From positions 1 through 64,000 of the forward strand of contig NZ_JBFCVL010000002.1 in assembly GCF_040712075.1 (NCBI RefSeq): 64,000 nt of DNA, in the 5' to 3' direction. Origin of the DNA: Fodinicurvata sp. EGI_FJ10296 (GTDB taxonomy: Bacteria; Pseudomonadota; Alphaproteobacteria; DSM-16000; Inquilinaceae). This document shows, piece by piece, positions 55,350-63,438 of the stretch. Under the pieces are notes generated by a model that was given only the letters and a program-made list of their open reading frames with translations, searched no databases and was not told the DNA's origin. Position numbers and translations under genes: made by a program. Position 1 is the stretch's first letter, and every line of letters begins with the position of its first letter.

Positions 55350-55610
55350 ATGTCATTCTGGGCAAGCCTACGGATCAGCAACATGACCATCCTGATGCTT
55401 CTCCGTCGGATGGGCCGTGTCGGTCTGGTGGTGCATGGCTTCCGCTCGACGCTTCGGGTTTCGGTCGCCGAGACGACCAGCTATCCCTCCGACATCGCCG
55501 AACATGCCCTGGCCCACATTGTCGGCCCGGCGGTCGAGCGCGCCTATCGGCGCGGTGGCGGTTTCAAGAAACGACAGGCCCTAATGCGGATTGGGCTGAA
55601 AACGGTATAA
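55350..55610 (+). pseudogene. int: P4-type tyrosine integrase, C-terminal remnant
   Basis: 86-residue open frame matching only the end of P4-like integrases: ISNMTILMLLRRMGR, the catalytic HGFRSTLR (His and Arg of the box II), then SDIAEHALAHIVG (family: ALAH), VERAYRRGG and FKKRQALM. The catalytic Tyr position is occupied by the Y of AYRRG. About 300 N-terminal residues, including the first catalytic Arg, are absent: tRNA-Pro and the dyads lie where they should be. It therefore cannot act alone and probably dates from loss of one end of the island. Confidence 0.85.
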
Positions 55611-55620
55611 CGGGGCCACG

Positions 55621-55800
55621 ATGGTCGCAGTGATCTGGGAAATCATCATCCAGGGGCGGCGGTGTCGGCATAGCCGACACTTACACCGCAGAAAGAGCGA
55701 ATGGGCAGATAAACCACTTCTCGACCCGCATACCGCGTTTATAGTATCTTATACACTGGCGCTGATTGACAGAGATCGCAGGCGTATTGCAGGAGATTGA
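55621..55800 (+). CDS. Possible 59-residue ORF
   Basis: Starts MVAVIWEIIIQGRR ten bases after the integrase stop, ends ALIDRDRRRIAGD. Basic, no recognised domain. An 8-bp hairpin (GTGTCGGC/GCCGACAC, 55662-55680) lies inside it. Composition shifts from GC-rich to AT-rich across the frame, suggesting a junction. Coding is doubtful. Confidence 0.25.
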   Translation: MVAVIWEIIIQGRRCRHSRHLHRRKSEWADKPLLDPHTAFIVSYTLALIDRDRRRIAGD

Positions 55801-55888
55801 ATATTTCTTCTAATAATTCGCGTGATTTAGATGCCTATTATCGTTATGATCATCAACAGACAAATCACTATAGAAGGCAGTTGGCAAC

Positions 55889-56365
55889 ATGAATAACTAC
55901 AGTGAAACAAAAAGTTTGTTGCGCTTCATAGAAAATCTCGGATGGTTATCTGTTGTAATTGGTATCTCTCTTATAATATATGCAATAGCTTCTATTAATA
56001 GCCAGAGTGGAGCCTACGTTGCGCTTGTTTCATCATACATCACATTCGGAATAATATGTATTTCAACTGGAATAATTCACGTTGCTGTTGTCAGGGTTGG
56101 TTTAGCTATAATCGATAATGCAGAACATACTGGTAAAATTCTTTCGATATTAAGCAAACAAAGTTCTGCAATGGACGGATCTTTACATGAGAGTACCGAA
56201 AGCAATCAACATGAGGGCGAGATTATTAACAAAGAAGATATACCAGAGGGTTCTAGATTATATCACAATAAAATCATCCATTCTATAGACAATAAATATT
56301 GCGTGGATGGGAATTATTTCTCGACACTCGGTATGGCGAAAGAGTATATAAAAAACAACATTTAG
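55889..56365 (+). CDS. AT-rich two-helix membrane protein, unknown
   Basis: 158 residues. Two hydrophobic helices at about 17-35 (LSVVIGISLIIYAIASI) and 43-70 (YVALVSSYITFGIICISTGI), then a soluble C-terminal half with a polar, acidic region (ESTESNQHEGEIINKEDIP) and a compact end containing GSRLYHNKIIHSIDNKYCVDG. Codon use is strongly A/T-ending (Ile ATA/ATT, Asn AAT), unlike every neighbouring gene, so it was acquired from elsewhere. GAAGG lies upstream. It sits at the phage edge, a common place for cargo or defence genes; no function is recognised. Confidence 0.75.
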   Translation: MNNYSETKSLLRFIENLGWLSVVIGISLIIYAIASINSQSGAYVALVSSYITFGIICISTGIIHVAVVRVGLAIIDNAEHTGKILSILSKQSSAMDGSLHESTESNQHEGEIINKEDIPEGSRLYHNKIIHSIDNKYCVDGNYFSTLGMAKEYIKNNI

Positions 56366-56567
56366 ATGCCGATAGGGCAATGTTTTGTGTGCCCCTTAAC
56401 ATTTACTGAAGCCTCTGTGTGGAGTATCTAGCTAGATCGGTTAATACCAATTCCTTCCACACGCCATCAGTTATTCGACTACCATTTTAGATGCAATGGA
56501 ATCGGCCTTCATCTCCGGCAGTCGGGAGGAACGCCGCAGTAGCCACTCCGACGTCCTCCCTGTGCAT

Positions 56568-56915
56568 TTACGATGATAGCCGAGCCTCGACCAGTTCACG
56601 CACGCCGGCTTCGGACAATCCAAGCCGACGGGCGGAATCGGGAACATGGTCGAGGACATAATTGACGGCCTCGGCCGTTGCGCGGCTGCGGACGTCGATC
56701 CGCTCGATGTCTTCGCCCTTGCCACGGGCATTGGCGATCGCGCGGCGGGCGCCCCAGGATGCGGCTTCCTGGACGCGGCGGGCGAGGGTATCCTCGACCC
56801 GCACGCCGACCAGCTCGCCGGCGCGCTTGATCAGCCAGCCGGCCGCGGTACTGACGCCGGCGACGCCGAGCGTGATGGCCAGATCGATGACAGGGGCCAG
56901 GTCGACTTCGGTCAT
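56568..56915 (-). CDS. Phage holin-like protein (possible LLH type)
   Basis: 115 residues. A hydrophobic N-terminal segment (VIDLAITLGVAGVSTAAGWLI) precedes an amphipathic helical body (VEDTLARRVQEAASWGARRAIANARG) and an end with SARRLGLSEAGVRELVEARL. The layout fits small phage holins of the LLH group that act with an endolysin, but the similarity is one of pattern. It is on the same strand as, and downstream of, the methyltransferase and endolysin genes. Confidence 0.6.
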   Translation of the reverse strand: MTEVDLAPVIDLAITLGVAGVSTAAGWLIKRAGELVGVRVEDTLARRVQEAASWGARRAIANARGKGEDIERIDVRSRATAEAVNYVLDHVPDSARRLGLSEAGVRELVEARLSS

Positions 56916-57119
56916 GGTCTTTCCTTTTGAGGTAACATTTTCAGATGAGGGTTCACGGTGGTTTGCCGGTTCGGCCTACCCACCGGCGAATCGACGAGGC
57001 CTGCTGCGGCCGGTGATTGCGTTTGTCGGCGGATGCGATCAGCGCTATAGGGGCGACGGCGAGACCGTCACCAGGAACGGCCCCCGGCAGGCCCCGTCAC
57101 GCCAACGATCGAGGTAAGG

Positions 57120-57440
57120 ATGAACTGTCGCCGCGGATCGTCCGGGCGTGATCGCCGGCCGTGTGCCGACGACGTGGCCCGGTTCGAGGGTCTCGGCGCC
57201 GTCGTGATCGGCGGCGAGACGGTCTATTTCGACACGGAGCGCCGGCCGATCCGGGCCGGCGACCGCGTAGTCGCGTGCATTCGTCTCGGGACCGACGAGA
57301 CGACGGTGCTTTGTGTCGGTGATGCCGTCGACGGAGAAGATCCGGCTGGCGAGCTTGCCGATATCAGGGTCATCGGCGGCGGCGTGGCGCCCGGCCGGAT
57401 CCTCGGCCGCCTGGTCCCTGCGGTTCAGGCCATCAAGTAG
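57120..57440 (+). CDS. Small protein, possibly S24-repressor-like
   Basis: 106 residues with a strong ribosome site (GAGGTAAGG directly before ATG 57120). Beta-rich centre: GLGAVVIGGETVYFDTERRP, then AGDRVVACIRLGTDETTVLC and GGGVAPGRILGRLVPAVQ. The order of strands, with GDRVVA and an ending like RILGRLV, recalls the C-terminal fold of S24/LexA-like phage repressors, but the catalytic Ser and Lys are not evident. It is on the plus strand opposite the tail genes, and converges on dam. An opposing frame is GC-biased noise. Confidence 0.5.
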   Translation: MNCRRGSSGRDRRPCADDVARFEGLGAVVIGGETVYFDTERRPIRAGDRVVACIRLGTDETTVLCVGDAVDGEDPAGELADIRVIGGGVAPGRILGRLVPAVQAIK

Positions 57441-57475
57441 CAGTTCCAGTTCGTCGAAATCTCGGTGCGGGACGG

Positions 57476-58306
57476 TCAGACATTGCTGATGATCAGTTCG
57501 CACGCTGGCGCGGTGCTGCCGGTCGCCTTGACGCTGTATCGGGTCGCGACGGTTTCCTGTTCGAAGCCGGCGAAGATCTCGCGCAGCGCCGGCCTGTCAT
57601 TGAGGGACAGCAGGAACCGGCCCTGGATCGCGGCCAGGATTTCGGCCAGCCGGGCGAAGTCGTCGCGGCCGAACATCCCCTTGCCGTAATCCGTCTCGCA
57701 GCCCCAATAGGGCGGGTCGAGATAGAACAGCGTGCCCGGCCGGTCGTAGCGCGGGATGAACCGGTCATAGGGCAGGCATTCCACCGTCACGCCGGCGAGC
57801 CGGGCGTGGACGTCCTCCAGCATCGGCCCCAGCCGGGTCAGGTCGAACCGACCGGGGCGTTGGGGCGTCACACCGAAGGTCCGGCCGGCCACCTTGCCGC
57901 CGAAGGCAGTGGCTTGCAGATAGAGGAACCGGGCCGATCGCTCCAGGTCTGTCAGGGTCTTCGGGTCTGTGGCGGTCAGCCGGTCGAACTCGGCCCGGGT
58001 CGTGATCTGGAACCGGATCATGTCGCGGAACGCCGGATAGTGGCGCTGGATCACCCGGAAGAAGGTCGCCACGTCGCGGCTGTAATCATTGATCACCTCG
58101 GCCTTGGGCGCCGAGCGGCGGCGCAGGAACACCCCGGCCATGCCGACAAAGGCCTCGGCATAGGTGGTGTGGGGGATCGTCTCGATGCGCTCGGTCAGGC
58201 GCCGGGCGAGGTTGCGCTTGCCGCCCAGATAGGGCGCGACCGGCAGGGTCGGGGTGACCGGCCGCATGTCGTCGAAGGCGGTATCGCCGGTGGCTTTGGA
58301 ATTCAT
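57476..58306 (-). CDS. dam: Phage N6-adenine DNA methyltransferase (D12 class)
   Basis: 276 residues. SAM-binding motif at the N-terminus (PYLGGKRNLARRLTERIE) and catalytic DPPY in FYLDPPYWGCETDYGKGMF, the D12/Dam-class arrangement. It starts MNSKATGD at 58306, 24 bases below the phage terminator at 58330-58352, so it needs its own promoter or read-through. No restriction endonuclease gene is adjacent. It could protect phage DNA or alter host methylation; recognition sequence unknown (GATC is possible). Confidence 0.92.
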   Translation of the reverse strand: MNSKATGDTAFDDMRPVTPTLPVAPYLGGKRNLARRLTERIETIPHTTYAEAFVGMAGVFLRRRSAPKAEVINDYSRDVATFFRVIQRHYPAFRDMIRFQITTRAEFDRLTATDPKTLTDLERSARFLYLQATAFGGKVAGRTFGVTPQRPGRFDLTRLGPMLEDVHARLAGVTVECLPYDRFIPRYDRPGTLFYLDPPYWGCETDYGKGMFGRDDFARLAEILAAIQGRFLLSLNDRPALREIFAGFEQETVATRYSVKATGSTAPACELIISNV

Positions 58307-58329
58307 GGTCTCTCTCGGGGTTCAGGCAC

Positions 58330-58352
58330 AAAAAAACCCGCCGGAGGGCGGG
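58330..58352 (-). terminator. Terminator closing the phage tail-lysis operon
   Basis: On the minus strand CCCGCC/GGCGGG around CTCC is followed by seven T, 28 bases past the endolysin stop. Transcription of the tail operon should end here, before dam. Confidence 0.85.
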
Positions 58353-58380
58353 CGGATGGGTCGTTCGTGTGGAAGGGGGA

Positions 58381-58911
58381 TCAGCCGGCGACCGCGATGG
58401 CTTCGGCCGCGCGGCGGGCGGCGACGGTGCGGCGGGCCCAGCCTAGCCCGAAGGTGCCGAAATGGCCGAGCTGGCCGTAATAGTGCAGCCGTCTGGCGGT
58501 GATCTCGTCCAGTATCGCCGGGTCATCGCCTTCACGGCGGGCATAGCTGACCGTCTGCGGCCCGATCTTGCCGTCGACGATGGCGCCGACGGTTTGTTGC
58601 AGGATCCGTACCGCCCGGTCCGGGCCGGCGTTGACGCCCATGTCGAAAGTGATCAGCGCCACTGCCGGCGTCAGCTCGTCGCCCAGCAGCGCCTGCCAGT
58701 AATCGTCGCGATAGATTGCCCGGACGGTGGCGCCCGGGATCGCCTTCAGCTCGTCGACCGTGGGCGTATGGTGACCATGCCGGCGCGCCCACCGGCGGAA
58801 GGTCGCCAGCGTGATGCCTTGGTTCGTGGCACCGCCAGGATCCTCGGGATGGTTGACGAAGCCGCCCTCGTGGTCGAGCACGAAGGCCAGCGCGGAATCG
58901 AAGGGCGTCAT
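58381..58911 (-). CDS. Phage endolysin, GH108 muramidase
   Basis: 176 residues. Cell-wall lytic enzyme of glycoside hydrolase family 108. The N-terminal catalytic Glu is in LDHEGGFVNHPEDPGGATNQGIT, the family signature. The C-terminal half has a peptidoglycan-binding-type helical domain (AVRILQQTVGAIVDGKIGPQTV, ITARRLHYYGQLGHFGTFGLGW). No signal peptide, so release needs a holin. It is the last gene before the terminator and follows the small membrane protein by 43 bases. Confidence 0.93.
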   Translation of the reverse strand: MTPFDSALAFVLDHEGGFVNHPEDPGGATNQGITLATFRRWARRHGHHTPTVDELKAIPGATVRAIYRDDYWQALLGDELTPAVALITFDMGVNAGPDRAVRILQQTVGAIVDGKIGPQTVSYARREGDDPAILDEITARRLHYYGQLGHFGTFGLGWARRTVAARRAAEAIAVAG

Positions 58912-58954
58912 GGTGGATGATCTCCTGTTGTGGTGGGGGAATAGGGATCGGGCC

Positions 58955-59335
58955 TCAGCGCAGCATTTCCTGCAGGCCGAGAATCATGGCGGTGATGGTG
59001 CCGCCGATCAGGGTGGTGAGGATCGCGCGGCGGGTATGGCGCCCGACCGCCTCGTGGGTCTCGCGCTGCCGGCGCAGGAACTGCCGGTCCTTCTGGTATT
59101 CCGGATCCGACGAACGCAGGCGGGCCTCGCGCAGCCAGTCGGCATCCTGACGGACCGAACGCGGGTCCTGGGCATCGAAGCCGAGCCGCTCCAGGACGTC
59201 GGCGACCGCCCGCCGGGCCGCCGCTTCGGCGGCCTCCTGGACGATGCGGTGCAGGTAATCCTCGCTCAGATGGGCTGCGGGCATAGGGGGGACATTCGGC
59301 CGGATCTCGGCCGTCGCGGAATCGCTCGCCGGCAT
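58955..59335 (-). CDS. Small phage protein with C-terminal membrane helix
   Basis: 126 residues from ATG 59335. A charged helical body (SEDYLHRIVQEAAEAAARRAVADVLERLG, then DPEYQKDRQFLRRQRETHEAVG) ends in one membrane helix, AILTTLIGGTITAMILGL. Size and layout match DUF6127-like or holin-related phage proteins near the endolysin, although the family is not certain. It lies between gpD and the endolysin, which fits a lysis role. Confidence 0.65.
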   Translation of the reverse strand: MPASDSATAEIRPNVPPMPAAHLSEDYLHRIVQEAAEAAARRAVADVLERLGFDAQDPRSVRQDADWLREARLRSSDPEYQKDRQFLRRQRETHEAVGRHTRRAILTTLIGGTITAMILGLQEMLR

Positions 59336-59363
59336 GGCGGCCTCCTTTGTCGGGTGGATGGGG

Positions 59364-60443
59364 TTAGAGCGCGTCGTCGGGGTGCGGGGTGGCGCGCGCC
59401 GCCAGGGCGGCGGGGTCGGACTGATCGGGGGCGAAGGTCTCCGCCCGCAGCCGCAGGGAATAGCCACGGGCGGCCAGCCGATGGGTGACCCGGGTGATGC
59501 GCCAATCGGTCGGGATCTCCGGACGCCAGTCGGCCAGCCGCAGCCGACCTTCCGCAACGACGTCGGCGCGCCCGGGCAGTGTCAGCGACAGTTCCGCCTT
59601 GTTGCGTTCCCGGGTGTTGGTCTCCGTTCCGACGGCAGCGCGGGCCTCGGCCTCGGAGTGATGAATCCAGGTCACTTCTTCGAAGGGCGGGGATCCGCGT
59701 TCCACCGATCGGCGTTCGCCCGCCTCATGGTCCCACCACCAGGCGCGCATGCCACCGCCCTGCCCGGCCTCGCCGGATTCGCGCCGCGCGGCGTGGGTAT
59801 AGGACCAAGTCGACACGTCACCGGGTGTCAGGGTCAGGACGTCGAGCGCCTCGCCCGTCGCCGCCCGGGCACGGCCACGCGGGGCGAGGATGAGCCAATC
59901 GCCATGCGGTCGGGCGACGGCATCGTGGCCGCGGGCGATCCGGTTGAGGAATGCAAGATCGGATTCGCCCTGCTGGTCCGCATGCGGCACCGGCAGATCG
60001 GCGAGTGCGGCGTCGACGCGCGGGTCGAGGCCATGGTCGCCCGCCACCCGCCGCGCGATGTCGCCCAGCGTCACCCGGTGCCAGGACCGGGATTGGCGCG
60101 AGCGAATCGGACCGGCCATGGCGGCGGCCCGCGCCTTGATGTCGAGCCGCGCCGGCGGACCAGCATAGCCCAACTCGTCGACCCGGTAATGACCGATCTC
60201 GGCCAGGCCGGTTTCGCGATAGCCGAGCCAGAGATCGAGCCGGGTCCCGATCGCCGGCAACGCCACCGGCCGTCCCTCGCCGTCCGGCCGATCGTCGATC
60301 TCCAGCGTCAGCCGGTCGGACTTGTCCTCGGCCTGATCCTCGACCGAAAGCGACACCAGCCGGTCGGCAATGGACTCGGTGATATCGGTATTGTCGGCCA
60401 CCAGCCGGAAGGCCGGCGTCCAGTTCTCGGGTGTTTCGGACAT
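59364..60443 (-). CDS. Phage late-control / baseplate hub protein D
   Basis: 359 residues. P2 gpD family (phage late control D, related to the VgrG-like hub spike). Typical features: WTPAFRLVADNTDITESIADRLVSLSVEDQAEDKSDRLTLEI at the N-terminus, KARAAAMAGPIRSRQSRSWH, and a later DLAFLNRIARGHDAVARPHG region. It sits on the tail tube tip. It lies 5 bases after tail protein X and before the lysis genes, matching P2-like order. Confidence 0.92.
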   Translation of the reverse strand: MSETPENWTPAFRLVADNTDITESIADRLVSLSVEDQAEDKSDRLTLEIDDRPDGEGRPVALPAIGTRLDLWLGYRETGLAEIGHYRVDELGYAGPPARLDIKARAAAMAGPIRSRQSRSWHRVTLGDIARRVAGDHGLDPRVDAALADLPVPHADQQGESDLAFLNRIARGHDAVARPHGDWLILAPRGRARAATGEALDVLTLTPGDVSTWSYTHAARRESGEAGQGGGMRAWWWDHEAGERRSVERGSPPFEEVTWIHHSEAEARAAVGTETNTRERNKAELSLTLPGRADVVAEGRLRLADWRPEIPTDWRITRVTHRLAARGYSLRLRAETFAPDQSDPAALAARATPHPDDAL

Positions 60444-60448
60444 GATGA

Positions 60449-60673
60449 TTATCCCCAGATGCGGATGACACGGCGTTCGGGCGCGGGCGGCAAGGGCGGC
60501 AACGTGATCCGGACCCCGGCGGGCAGGATCGGACCGAAGGACTCAAGATGGCGGTTGGCGGCGATGACGCGCTCGACCACGCCTTCGGTGCGGCCGTAAT
60601 GCCGCCAGACGATCTCGTCGAGGACGGCGCCCTCGGTGGTGATGACTGTCGCCGTGTCAACGGGCGCGGTCAC
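60449..60673 (-). CDS. Phage tail protein X
   Basis: 74 residues, LysM-like fold: TTEGAVLDEIVWRHYGRTEG then VIAANRHLESFGPILPAGVRI, ending in PERRVIRIWG. P2 gpX family, a tail-completion or baseplate part. Its start overlaps the gpU stop by four bases. Confidence 0.92.
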   Translation of the reverse strand: MTAPVDTATVITTEGAVLDEIVWRHYGRTEGVVERVIAANRHLESFGPILPAGVRITLPPLPPAPERRVIRIWG

Positions 60674-61083
60674 GATGCCCCCTGCCCGCCAGCGGCATCC
60701 TCGCCGAACTTGACCAGCTGGAGCGTGAACTCCTGTTTCTTCGGGCGGCCATCGGCGTGGAAGACGCTGGCGGTCTCCTTTACCTCAGTCAGACACCAGA
60801 GACCCCAGACCCGGCCGGTGCCGTCCACCAGGTCGAGCGGCTCGCCGGCGTCCGCGCTGCGGCGCATGGCGTCCAGTTGCTCGAACCCGCCCCGGAACTC
60901 CGGATAGATCACGCCATCCAGCGTGACCGTCTCCGCACCCGGCCCCAGGAACTGATGCGCCGGCGGACGGCCGATCCGGTCCTGCGGTTCCCAGCGCCAC
61001 TGGGCCACACGGTCGAGCCGCTGATAGGCGGCCGTGTCGAGCGAGAAGCGGAAATCGCCCAGCGCCATCATGATGTCGGCCAT
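60670..61083 (-). CDS. Phage tail protein U
   Basis: 137 residues from ATG 61083, which has AAGGAG seven bases upstream. P2 gpU family: MADIMMALGDFRFSLDTAAY, a WRWEPQDRIGRPPAHQFLGP motif, and VIYPEFRGG. It is a tail-assembly protein acting at the tube end. It lies between the tape measure and X genes. Confidence 0.92.
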   Translation of the reverse strand: MADIMMALGDFRFSLDTAAYQRLDRVAQWRWEPQDRIGRPPAHQFLGPGAETVTLDGVIYPEFRGGFEQLDAMRRSADAGEPLDLVDGTGRVWGLWCLTEVKETASVFHADGRPKKQEFTLQLVKFGEDAAGGQGAS

Positions 61084-61113
61084 GACGGTCTCCTTCTGAT
61101 CGTTCAACCGGGG

Positions 61114-63429
61114 TTAATCGTTGAACCGGTCGCGGGCGGCCGCGCCGGCATCCTCGAACAGGTCGGGCAGCCGCTCGCGCAGTTGCCGGATCACGTCGTC
61201 CGGATCGGGCCCCTGGGCCGTCACCTGGACCGCACCGGGGGCGATGGTGATCTGCACCGGCCGGGTCTGTTCGCCGAGCACGCGGCCGGCGGCCCCCTCA
61301 GCCGCCGCCGCTCCGGTACCGGTCGCCTCTTCCAACAGCGCGGTCAGCGACGCCATGTCCGCCGGGTCGGTCCCGGTCGTCCCGATGCCGGCCGTCGGCG
61401 CCGCCGCGTCCAGCGCCGACAGGCTAGATTCGGTGGCCGGCGCGGCAACCGTCGGCACGTCTATCTCGGGCAGCGCGGTGTCGGCCGGATCGAGGGTCGG
61501 CAGCGACGGCCGGGGCGGTGTGGCGCGATCGACGACAGTCGGCGCCGCGATCTCGGGCACGTCCACCGCGACGGTATAGCGCGACGGGTCCGGGGCGGCG
61601 CGGGTCGCCGCCGGTGTCTCGGTCGTGGGCAGCTCCGGCACCGCCAGACCCGCTTCGGCCTCTTCGCGCAAGCGGGCGTTCTCGGCGCGCAGACGGTCGC
61701 GTTCGCGCGCGAAGGCCTCGTCGTAGCCGGCACCCGGTCCGGGCCCCTGCCCGCTCGTCTCCCGCCGCGCGGTTTCGGCGGCCCGGGCGTCGATCTCGTC
61801 GTCGGTCAGCGGCGTGGCCGTGACCTCGATGCCGAGGCGTTCCTTGACCCAGTCCGGCATCCAGGCGGTGAGACCGGATATCGCTTCGCGCAGCCAGGCG
61901 GTCAGGCGCTGCCAACGCTCGGCGATGCCCTCGGCCAGCCGGCCGATCCAGTCGCGGCCGACCTCGAACAGGTCGATGCCGAACAGCGCCTCGACGATTC
62001 CGTTGATCGCCCGGGCCACGATCACGCCCGGATTCCAGTTCCACAGGAAGTCGGTGATCCAGCTCAGGGCGGCGCCGGCCGTTTCCTTGACCCACGCCCA
62101 CATCCCGGCGAACCACGCGCTGATCGGTTCCCAATGCTGGTAGATCAGATAGGCCGCCCCGGCAACGGCGGCGATGCCGGCGGTGATCCAGCCGATCGGG
62201 GTCATCATGAACGCGACCCCGGCCCGGATGGCGGCAAGCGCCATGGCGCCCAACCCGGTCACGACGGTCGACAATGCCCCGGCCAGGCCGATCAGCCCGG
62301 TCGCCAACGACACCGTTGCCGCAATCACCGGGGTCAGGACATACCCACCAAGCGCCAGCAATGCCCCGTTCAGCGGCCCGCCGACGACCTCGGAGACGCG
62401 GGAGAAGGCGTCCCAGGCCGTGGCCAGACCGTCGGTCAGTTCAGCGATGCGCACGCGGATGTCGCTGGCCGGATCGGCCAGATCGGCCATGACCTGGGCG
62501 AAGCGTCCGACCCAGGCTTCGATGCGGGACTGGATCAGATCCTGGTTGGCGGCCAGCCACCCGCCCAGCCGCTCGATGACATCCTGGATGACCGGCATCA
62601 GTTCCAGGCCGAGCCGGTTGCGCAGGCCCGTGACCCGGTTGGACAGGTCGCCCAATGCTCCCTGATACGCCTGGGCGGAGTCCAGCGCGTCATCGCTGAA
62701 GATGTTGCCGGTTTCCTCGGCCTGTCGGCCCAGGTCTTCCAGCCCCGCCGACCCGTCGGCCATCATGTCGACCATGGCCCGGCCGGACCGGCCCATCAGC
62801 TGCTGGGCGAGATAGGCCCGGCGGGTCGGATCCTCGATCGCCGCCAGGGCATCGGCCATCTCGTAGAGCAGCTGGTCGGTCTCGCGGATGTTGCCCTGCT
62901 CTTCCTGGACCCGGACGCCCAGTTCGCCAAAAGCCGCGCGCAGATTGTCGTTGCCCTCGATCGCCTGCTGGGACGATCGGCCAAGACGCTCGATGGATCG
63001 GTCGAATGTAGCGACACCGACGCCGGTTTCCTCGGCCGCGAAGCGCAGGCGTTGCAGGGCATCGGTGCCCATGCCGAGGCGCCGGGCGGCGATGATAAGT
63101 TCATCGCCCTGCTCCGACACCCGGTTGGTCAGGGTGAAGAGCGCGGCCGCAGCCCCACCGCCACCAAGCCCGGCGATCGCGGATAGCTGCCCCAGCCGGC
63201 CGATCGACTGCTGGACGCCGGCGCCTAGCCCCATCAGCCGGCGCTGAACGTCGGCGACCTGGGCACCCAGCCGGGAAAACCCGGTCTCCCGCGAAAGGGC
63301 GCGGACGGATCGGGTCAACCGCCCGATCGGACTGGTCATCCGCTGGATGGCGTCGTTCATCCGACGCACCGGGGCCGACAGCCGATCGAGCGCCGCGATC
63401 TCGATCGTGGCGGTGGTCCTGGAAGACAT
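61114..63429 (-). CDS. Phage tail tape-measure protein
   Basis: 771 residues. Sets tail length. The N-terminal part is long helix and coiled coil (SAPVRRMNDAIQRMTSPIGRL), then hydrophobic membrane-insertion stretches in the middle (GGYVLTPVIAATVSLATGLIGLAGAL) and a proline- and threonine-rich linker before a helical end. The domain DRSIERLGRSSQQAIEGND with GMGTDALQRLRFAAEETG matches P2-like gpT proteins. At about 2.3 kb the tail would be roughly 115 nm by the usual 1.5 angstrom per residue rule. The opposite strand carries a long open frame that is noise. Confidence 0.94.
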   Translation of the reverse strand: MSSRTTATIEIAALDRLSAPVRRMNDAIQRMTSPIGRLTRSVRALSRETGFSRLGAQVADVQRRLMGLGAGVQQSIGRLGQLSAIAGLGGGGAAAALFTLTNRVSEQGDELIIAARRLGMGTDALQRLRFAAEETGVGVATFDRSIERLGRSSQQAIEGNDNLRAAFGELGVRVQEEQGNIRETDQLLYEMADALAAIEDPTRRAYLAQQLMGRSGRAMVDMMADGSAGLEDLGRQAEETGNIFSDDALDSAQAYQGALGDLSNRVTGLRNRLGLELMPVIQDVIERLGGWLAANQDLIQSRIEAWVGRFAQVMADLADPASDIRVRIAELTDGLATAWDAFSRVSEVVGGPLNGALLALGGYVLTPVIAATVSLATGLIGLAGALSTVVTGLGAMALAAIRAGVAFMMTPIGWITAGIAAVAGAAYLIYQHWEPISAWFAGMWAWVKETAGAALSWITDFLWNWNPGVIVARAINGIVEALFGIDLFEVGRDWIGRLAEGIAERWQRLTAWLREAISGLTAWMPDWVKERLGIEVTATPLTDDEIDARAAETARRETSGQGPGPGAGYDEAFARERDRLRAENARLREEAEAGLAVPELPTTETPAATRAAPDPSRYTVAVDVPEIAAPTVVDRATPPRPSLPTLDPADTALPEIDVPTVAAPATESSLSALDAAAPTAGIGTTGTDPADMASLTALLEEATGTGAAAAEGAAGRVLGEQTRPVQITIAPGAVQVTAQGPDPDDVIRQLRERLPDLFEDAGAAARDRFND

Positions 63430-63438
63430 GGATGCGCC

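Noticed and set aside
57045-57503. 152-codon minus-strand frame opposite the 57120-57440 gene
   Set aside because: The plus-strand frame has a strong ribosome site and a strand-like hydrophobic pattern; the minus frame is rich in Asp, Arg and His with no domain.
60757-63186. 809-codon plus-strand open frame over the tape measure and gpU
   Set aside because: It lies antisense to clearly recognised phage tail genes, has no family resemblance, and is rich in Arg, Gly and Asp as expected for the complement of GC-rich coding DNA.
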